From NCBI RefSeq assembly GCF_023705585.1, contig NZ_BOQE01000001.1, positions 1,502,501-1,566,500 on the forward strand: DNA of 64,000 bases, given 5' to 3'. A program made the translations under genes and the position numbers. How positions within the stretch are numbered: the first letter of the stretch is position 1; the number at the start of each line of letters is the position of its first letter. Under the pieces are notes generated by a model. It was not told the origin of the DNA. It saw only the letters and a list, made by a program, of their open reading frames with translations, and made no database searches. This DNA comes from Collibacillus ludicampi (GTDB lineage Bacteria; Bacillota; Bacilli; Tumebacillales; BOQE01). Shown piece after piece: positions 58,966 through 64,000 of this stretch.

Positions 58966-59209
58966 AAAAAGTCACGAAAAATTGAAAGGTCGCGCAAACA
59001 ACCCTGAGTTCGGACATGTCGGACTTAGGGTTGTATTATGCGAGCGCATGGTGAATATCCTGTCATATGAAGAAGATCTCTCGGCTGATGAGCGGACAAT
59101 CATCCTTATATCGACTATGTTTCACCTGATGTAAATGAAATCAGAAGGCATTCAACTTGAAAATGTACGAATTCACTGGTAATTTTTTAAGGAAAGGGGG
59201 AATTTCATC

Positions 59210-59998
59210 ATGGACCTTGGTTTGAAAGGGAAGTCTGTTTTGGTCACCGCCGCAAGCAAGGGTCTTGGAAAGGCGAGTGCGCTGGAATTTGCCCGCGAAG
59301 GAGCACTTGTGACGATCGCAAGCCGAAACCTTCAAGAGTTGCAGAAGGCGGCCGCCGATATTGAAGAGGCTACGGGGCAGAAGGTGCATATCGCGCAGAT
59401 GGACGTTACACGTGCGGAAGATATTCATCATGCGGTTCGGGAAGCTGCTGTTTTTGGAAACGGTTTGGACGTCCTGGTTACCAATGCGGGTGGCCCTCCC
59501 GGAGGTACATTCGATGATTTTACTGACGAAACGTGGGTCAACGCGTTTGAATTGAACTTGTTGAGTGCCGTACGTTTAATCCGGGCCAGCCTTCCATACA
59601 TGCGGGAAAAAGGGGCAGGAAGGATCGTGACCATCACTTCTTCATCCATAAAACAGCCGATCCCTGGACTGATTTTATCCAATACATTCCGTGCGGGAAT
59701 CAACGGATTGACAAAAAGTTTATCGATGGAACTCGCGGAAGACAATATTCTCATCAATACGGTGGCTCCCGGACGGATTGCGACAGACAGGGTGGCCGAA
59801 TTGGATCACCTGAAAGCAGAACAAAAAGGGGTTCCGGTGGAAGAAGTGAAAGCGGAAGCCATCGCCCAGATTCCACTCGGTCGATACGGTTCACCGGAGG
59901 AATTCGGGCGTGCGGTCGTTTTTCTCGGTTCGTTCGCCAATTCCTACATTACGGGCCAGGCGGTACTAGTAGATGGCGGCATGGTGAAAGCTTTCTAA
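59210..59998 (+). CDS. SDR-family oxidoreductase with atypical active site
   Basis: 262 residues. NAD(P)-binding TAASKGLGKASALEFA and NAG (VTNAGGPPGG) motifs and the C-terminal GQAVLVDGG are classical. The usual YxxxK is replaced by SNTFRAGINGLTK, i.e. S...R, as in some YvrD-like SDRs, so ordinary catalysis is uncertain. AAAGGGGG precedes the ATG. It has its own terminator. Confidence 0.88.
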   Translation: MDLGLKGKSVLVTAASKGLGKASALEFAREGALVTIASRNLQELQKAAADIEEATGQKVHIAQMDVTRAEDIHHAVREAAVFGNGLDVLVTNAGGPPGGTFDDFTDETWVNAFELNLLSAVRLIRASLPYMREKGAGRIVTITSSSIKQPIPGLILSNTFRAGINGLTKSLSMELAEDNILINTVAPGRIATDRVAELDHLKAEQKGVPVEEVKAEAIAQIPLGRYGSPEEFGRAVVFLGSFANSYITGQAVLVDGGMVKAF

Positions 59999-60028
59999 AG
60001 AGGGAAAACCCTCGAAGTGAAACAAAAT

Positions 60029-60086
60029 GGGCCGAAACTACTCTTACGTGTTTTCGTTGCGTGTGAGAGTAGTCTTGGCCTTTTTT
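60029..60086 (+). terminator. Terminator after the SDR gene
   Basis: GGCCGAAACTACTCT pairs with AGAGTAGTCTTGGCC around a 26-base inner region, followed by TTTTTTCG. Confidence 0.8.
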
Positions 60087-60113
60087 CGTTTCTAGAAAGG
60101 GATACACATCTGA

Positions 60114-60130
60114 TGTTAGATAATATAACA
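60114..60130. promoter_or_regulatory. TnrA/GlnR binding site upstream of amt
   Basis: TGTTAGATAATATAACA matches TGTNAN7TNACA exactly. Its centre lies near -50 relative to the expected start of transcription, the activating position in B. subtilis nrgAB. Confidence 0.8.
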
Positions 60131-60137
60131 TCAAGTG

Positions 60138-60166
60138 TTGACTTTTATCCGCTTTACCCTAATAAT
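60138..60166 (+). promoter_or_regulatory. Candidate amt promoter
   Basis: TTGACT (60138-60143) and AATAAT (60161-60166), or TAATAA at 60160, spacer 16-17 bp. Directly downstream of the TnrA-type site. Confidence 0.6.
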
Positions 60167-60200
60167 AGGTGTATGATTTCAATGCGGGGGAGAAGAGATC

Positions 60201-61490
60201 ATGACTACGCAATCACTTTCATTGGGATTGAATACCATCTGGGTGGTTCTAACCGCGTCAATGATTTTTTTTATGGAGGGCGGTTTTGCTCTTCTTGAGG
60301 CTGGATTTGTTCGTGCAAAAAATAACGTTTCGATTTTGATGAAAGTGTTCGTTGATTTAATCTTTGGTGTCCTCATGTTCTACAGTATCGGGTTCGGCAT
60401 CATGTTCGGGGTGGATCATTTCGGACTTTTTGGCGGAAACGGCTTCTTTCTCAAAGGGGATATGGCTCATTTGGGACTGTCGATTCCTACGGATGTTTTC
60501 TGGCTGTTTCAGGCGGCTTTTGCGGTAGCGGCTATCAGCATTGTGAGTGGAGCGGTCGCGGAACGGACAAATTTTAAGGCGTATATCCTTTATACACTTT
60601 GTATGACGGCCGTGATCTACCCTCTTTCAGGTCACTGGATTTGGGGAAGCAACGGTTGGCTTGAAAATCTGGGAATGAAAGACTTCGCGGGTTCGGCGGC
60701 GATCCATGCGATGGCCGGATTTGCCGCGCTTGCGGCGGCTCGTATCGTCGGGGCGCGTATCGGCAAATTTAATGAGGATGGTTCGGTGAATCCAATCGCT
60801 CCGAGCAATCTTCCTCTTGCTGCGATCGGCACGTTCGTTCTCTGGTTTGGCTGGTTTGGTTTTAATGCGGGAAGCACGCTCAATGCGACTTCCGCCAACA
60901 TCGGTATGATCGCTGCGTCTACTCTGCTGGCATCAGCGTCCGGTGGTGCGTCGGCCATGCTTTATACCCTCTTGAAAACTGGAAAAGCAGATCCAGGACA
61001 CACGATGAACGGAGTTCTCGCTGGACTTGTGGCGATAACGGCTGGATGTGCGTTTGTAAGCCTGGAAAGTTCGTTATTGATCGGTGCGTTCGCAGGCGTT
61101 CTTATGATTTGGGCGACCGGTTGGGTGGAACGGAAAAAGGTCGACGACCCGGTCGGCGCGGTTGCTGTTCATGGATTCACCGGGGCATTTGGCGCGATCG
61201 CAGTAGGACTCTTTGCGACGGATGGCGGACTTTTGACTACAGGGGAATGGAAACTGCTAGGGGTACAAGTTTTGGGAACCGTTGTCGTATGTACCTGGGG
61301 CTATCTGTCCACAACAGTTGCTCTCCGCTTGATCGAGAAACTCGTTCCTGTTCGAGTAACGATGGAAGAAGAGCTTGTCGGATTGGATCTCAGTTATCAT
61401 GGAATGGCTGCATATGGCGGTATAGGTACGGAGTTTGAATCGCCCTCATTGGAGGAGCCTCAGGTTCAACGGGAAGCGGGTGTCCTCTAA
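60201..61490 (+). CDS. amt: Ammonium transporter Amt
   Basis: 429 residues with eleven spans. FFMEGGFALLEAGFVRAKN at the start, the GHWIWGSNGWLENLGMKDFA and GSAAIHAMAGFAAL region with the twin-His pore, and FGFNAGSTLNATSA are Amt signatures. Takes up ammonium at low nitrogen. GGGGAGAAGAG precedes the ATG. No glnK follows, unlike B. subtilis nrgAB; a strong terminator comes next. Confidence 0.96.
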   Translation: MTTQSLSLGLNTIWVVLTASMIFFMEGGFALLEAGFVRAKNNVSILMKVFVDLIFGVLMFYSIGFGIMFGVDHFGLFGGNGFFLKGDMAHLGLSIPTDVFWLFQAAFAVAAISIVSGAVAERTNFKAYILYTLCMTAVIYPLSGHWIWGSNGWLENLGMKDFAGSAAIHAMAGFAALAAARIVGARIGKFNEDGSVNPIAPSNLPLAAIGTFVLWFGWFGFNAGSTLNATSANIGMIAASTLLASASGGASAMLYTLLKTGKADPGHTMNGVLAGLVAITAGCAFVSLESSLLIGAFAGVLMIWATGWVERKKVDDPVGAVAVHGFTGAFGAIAVGLFATDGGLLTTGEWKLLGVQVLGTVVVCTWGYLSTTVALRLIEKLVPVRVTMEEELVGLDLSYHGMAAYGGIGTEFESPSLEEPQVQREAGVL

Positions 61491-61548
61491 CCACCTCCCA
61501 CGCCAACGTTTCGATTCCAATGCAAAGCAAATTGCGTGAGATAAATAA

Positions 61549-61605
61549 CTCCTTATTTATGAGAAATCATCAAAAGCTGTGTTTCTCATGAATAAGGAGA
61601 TTTTT
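61549..61605 (+). terminator. amt terminator
   Basis: 18-base arms (CTCCTTATTTATGAGAAA with TTTCTCATGAATAAGGAG, one mismatch) and ATTTTTG tail. Confidence 0.9.
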
Positions 61606-61614
61606 GTATCCATT

Positions 61615-61974
61615 TTATAATCCAAGCACTTGGAGTTCATGATTGAGCCATTGATGAAGTTTTTGTCCCGCGTGTTCAGGTAATTTTTTGTCGTGAATCG
61701 TCATGATCGGTCCTACCGGGCTTGCGGTCACACAGAAGAGATTGTTCAGGACATGCCGATACCTTGCAGATGTACGAAGGGTAAACAGCATATGGGGCGT
61801 CTTGGGCTGGAAAAACAGGAGGATCTGATGCCCCTCTTTCAAAGAGACGACTTTGGAACGAGAAGGAGCTTTCTTATCTTGATTGATGTAACCTGCGTGG
61901 ATGGTAAGATTTGTATCTGCATATAACTCTTTCAAAAAAATGATTTCGTACAACGGGAACCAGCCTTTCGTCAT
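61615..61974 (-). CDS. Hypothetical protein
   Basis: 119 residues. Beta-rich N-terminal half, no membrane segment, and an LHQWLNHELQVLGL end. No ribosome site is evident at the ATG. Convergent with amt across the terminator. Family unknown. Confidence 0.55.
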   Translation of the reverse strand: MTKGWFPLYEIIFLKELYADTNLTIHAGYINQDKKAPSRSKVVSLKEGHQILLFFQPKTPHMLFTLRTSARYRHVLNNLFCVTASPVGPIMTIHDKKLPEHAGQKLHQWLNHELQVLGL

Positions 61975-62168
61975 AACGTTGAGACGTTTTTATGATATTG
62001 TACTAGGAAACGATGTTCTTCGTACAGCTTGCAACTGATGTTTTGAAGTTTCGACAGGAAGGAGAGTTGTTCAAAACGTTTATTGAAAGCGTTGGATGCT
62101 CATCTTGCAGTATGCTGGGTATATTTTTTGTATCAGGGCGATAGAATCAAAAGAGGGAGGAGGTAACA

Positions 62169-62834
62169 TTGAGTAACTTTAACGATTATATTGGGAAACA
62201 AGTGGACATTGAGGTTTCGGGAAAAAACCCTTTTACGGGAATTCTTATCAATTGCGGATTGGATATTGTCGTTATCTATTATGAACAACGGTTTTTATAT
62301 ATCCCGCTTGTTCATATACAACAGCTTAAATTGAGTACATTGCTTCAAGATGAGGTTGTAGATATTCCGGAAGAACCCGTGGACTATCAAGCGGAAACGG
62401 TCTCTTATCGAAAAGGGTTAAATCATGTACGGGGGCGTTTCATCGAGATCTATGTAACAGGCAACCGATCGATTCATGGGTATCTTACAAGTATTATGAA
62501 TGATTATTTTGTCTTTTATTCCCCGGTTTACAAAACGATGTTTGTTTCTCTGAATCATTTAAAATGGTTCATTCCATATCATCAGAATGTAACTCCTTAT
62601 TCTCTGAGCGATCAATCTCTCCCGTTTCAACCGGCGCCTATCACTCTTTCTCGAACATTCAAGGAACAATGCAAAAAATTTGAAGGTAAGCTCGTCGTGT
62701 TTGATCTTGGAGATCATCCCAATAAAATTGGCTTATTACAAAAAGTTGACGATAACATGATTGAATTGATCGTAGCTAATGGAGAAAAAGTTTATAGGAA
62801 TTTACAACATTTGAAAACAGTTTGTGTCGTCTGA
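62169..62834 (+). CDS. DUF2642/spore-coat-like protein with repeated LSm-like domains
   Basis: 221 residues. Three similar beta modules begin IGKQVDIEVSGKNPFTGILI, RGRFIEIYVTGNRSIHGYL and EGKLVVFDLGDHPNKIGLL, of the LSm-like DUF2642 kind often linked with spore coats. GGAGGAGG precedes TTG 62169. Spore role is inference. Alone between amt and tadA. Confidence 0.65.
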   Translation: MSNFNDYIGKQVDIEVSGKNPFTGILINCGLDIVVIYYEQRFLYIPLVHIQQLKLSTLLQDEVVDIPEEPVDYQAETVSYRKGLNHVRGRFIEIYVTGNRSIHGYLTSIMNDYFVFYSPVYKTMFVSLNHLKWFIPYHQNVTPYSLSDQSLPFQPAPITLSRTFKEQCKKFEGKLVVFDLGDHPNKIGLLQKVDDNMIELIVANGEKVYRNLQHLKTVCVV

Positions 62835-62914
62835 TATCGGTGTTACCATCAAGATCGTTCCTTTCGTGAACACCTTCATCCCCTTATGGTATACTACGTC
62901 TGAGGTGGACGGAG

Positions 62915-63373
62915 ATGGATCACGAACGGTTTATGCGGGAAGCGATCGTTGAAGCGCGAAAAGCGATGGAGTGGGGCGAGGTACCCATCGGTGCCGTGAT
63001 TGTTCATGGTGAGGAAATCGTGGCACGAGGGCACAACATGCGCGAGACATGGAAGGATCCGACGGCGCATGCGGAAATGATCGCTTTAAGAGAGGCGTCC
63101 CGAGTATTGAAAGGATGGCGCTTGACAGGATGCAGGCTCTATGTTACACTAGAGCCCTGTCCGATGTGTGCAGGATCGTTGATCCTATCACGCGTGGATG
63201 AGGTGATCTTCGGCGCCTATGAGCCGAAATTTGGCGCTGCGGGTTCCATTGTGAATCTGTTCGCTGTTGATCGGTTTACCCATCAACCACAATATACCGG
63301 TGGAATTCTGGCGGACGAGTGTGCTATACTATTGAAGGATTTCTTCCGTAATCTTCGCAAAGCAAAAGGATGA
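62915..63373 (+). CDS. tadA: tRNA-specific adenosine deaminase
   Basis: 152 residues. Zinc deaminase motifs HAEMIAL (with catalytic Glu) and PCPMCAGSL; PIGAVIV is typical of TadA. Converts A34 to inosine in tRNA-Arg(ACG), which is encoded at 8434. TGGTATACT at about 62887 may be its -10. Lies just before the tRNA-Ser pair and SRP RNA, the usual Bacillus order. Confidence 0.96.
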   Translation: MDHERFMREAIVEARKAMEWGEVPIGAVIVHGEEIVARGHNMRETWKDPTAHAEMIALREASRVLKGWRLTGCRLYVTLEPCPMCAGSLILSRVDEVIFGAYEPKFGAAGSIVNLFAVDRFTHQPQYTGGILADECAILLKDFFRNLRKAKG

Positions 63374-63377
63374 ACAC

Positions 63378-63467
63378 GGAGAGGTGTCCGAGTGGCCGAA
63401 GGAGCTCGACTCGAAATCGAGTAGGCGTGAAAGCGTCTCGTGGGTTCAAATCCCACCCTCTCCGCCA
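63378..63467 (+). tRNA. tRNA-Ser(CGA)
   Basis: Class II: acceptor GGAGAGG/CCTCTCC, anticodon loop CTCGAAA (CGA), variable arm TAGGCGTGAAAGCGTCT, encoded CCA. Starts 5 bases after tadA. Confidence 0.95.
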
Positions 63468-63493
63468 TCTCATCATATATATCACGCATAAAC

Positions 63494-63584
63494 GGAGAGA
63501 TGTCCGAGTTGGTCGAAGGAGCACGATTGGAAATCGTGTAGGCGCGAAAGCGTCTCGAGGGTTCGAATCCCTCTCTCTCCGCCA
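63494..63584 (+). tRNA. tRNA-Ser(GGA)
   Basis: Class II: acceptor GGAGAGA/TCTCTCC, anticodon loop TTGGAAA (GGA), long variable arm, encoded CCA. Confidence 0.95.
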
Positions 63585-63598
63585 TGGATATAAAATTT

Positions 63599-63868
63599 TG
63601 CCGTGCTAGACGGGGAGGTAGCGGTGCCCTGTACCCGCAATCCGCTATAGCGGGGTCGAATGCCTGACTGAGGTGCGTGAGGTGGAAGGTCTGGCATATG
63701 CAAGTGGCGTAGAAGATTGGGTCCTGCGCAACGGGAACTCCTGAACCGTGTCAGGTCCTGGCGGAAGCAGCACTAAGGGAATCTTCCTGTGTGCCGCAGG
63801 GGCGCCTGATCCGAGTTAACTGCATATGTAACGCTTTCGTCTGCGCATCGAAGTTTGGATGCACGGCA
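63599..63868 (+). ncRNA. ffs: SRP RNA, long Bacillus type
   Basis: TGCCGTGC at the start pairs with GCACGGCA at 63861. The S domain has GTCAGGTCCTGGCGGAAGC and the loop AGCAGCACTAAGGGAAT near 63770, and the Alu-like end has GGGGAGGTAGCGG. About 270 bases, the size of Bacillus scRNA. It guides membrane proteins with Ffh. Follows tRNA-Ser as in B. subtilis. Confidence 0.95.
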
Positions 63869-63879
63869 TTCCATTTTGA

Positions 63880-63909
63880 AAGACCTAACGTTTCGTTGGG
63901 TCTTTTTTA
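63880..63909 (+). terminator. SRP RNA terminator
   Basis: AAGACCTAAC-GTTTC-GTTGGGTCTT then TTTT. Confidence 0.9.
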
Positions 63910-64000
63910 ACATTTAGAGAAGCATATAATATGATGGAATTTTCAAATACATGTAATGTTTTACGGGAGCAAAGAATCTTCCGCTGATGATCGATTTTTC

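Noticed and set aside
63283-63703. Minus-strand frames over the tRNA-Ser pair and SRP RNA
   Set aside because: They overlap three RNA genes; such frames are a known artefact of tRNA and SRP sequences.

Overview
The window is a stretch of a Bacilli (Firmicutes) chromosome close to the replication origin. Its backbone order is the familiar 5S rRNA end - yaaC - guaB - dacA - pdxS - pdxT - tRNA-Ser ... tadA - tRNA-Ser - SRP RNA, which in Bacillus relatives leads into dnaX. Strong GGAGG-type ribosome sites, sigma-A promoters and a TnrA/GlnR box fit this. The exact genus cannot be fixed by eye; a spore-forming Bacillales family outside Bacillus itself (for example Alicyclobacillaceae-like) is a guess. 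serS, usually found after pdxT, is absent here.

Left backbone (1-8627): end of an rRNA operon; a minus-strand operon of yaaC plus two degenerate isoprenoid-enzyme homologues (a polyprenyl synthase and a UbiA-type protein); guaB; dacA with a hairpin leader; a small membrane protein; the PLP synthase pair pdxST behind a structured leader; and a tRNA cluster (Ser-GCT, Arg-ACG, Arg-CCT).

A prophage of about 47 kb (8578-55919) is integrated in the 3' half of tRNA-Arg(CCT), bounded by 71-bp direct repeats with one mismatch. From left to right it carries: integrase, a LexA/S24-like protein and ImmA (minus strand); an accessory block with a convergent sce7726/sce7725-type pair and two secreted or membrane proteins; a repressor/Cro switch with ATCAAA operators; an early region (excisionase-like, Gam, an annealing-protein candidate with an SSB-like tail, DnaD-type initiator with iterons inside its gene, DnaC-type loader, dUTPase, a broken Dam, RecU, ArpU-like late regulator, MazG-like); a type IV restriction candidate (SRA-HNH); a putative activator-dependent late promoter with four 11-bp repeats; terminase; Mu-like head genes; a PBSX-like contractile tail with a ferredoxin-like gene between sheath and tube; tail assembly chaperone frameshift; baseplate; repeat-rich fibres; and lysis genes. 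The right end is AT-rich cargo: a membrane protein, a HEPN-like protein, gene remnants, a tRNA with an Arg-type body but a GCU anticodon, and a DUF3800/nuclease-like pair. Structural, packaging and lysis modules look complete, but dam and a few small genes are broken.

Right backbone (55920-64000): HXXEE membrane protein, lipoprotein, ArsR-type regulator with a luciferase-like flavin oxidoreductase, an SDR enzyme, an ammonium transporter behind a perfect TnrA/GlnR site, a DUF2642-like protein, tadA, two tRNA-Ser genes and the long Bacillus-type SRP RNA.
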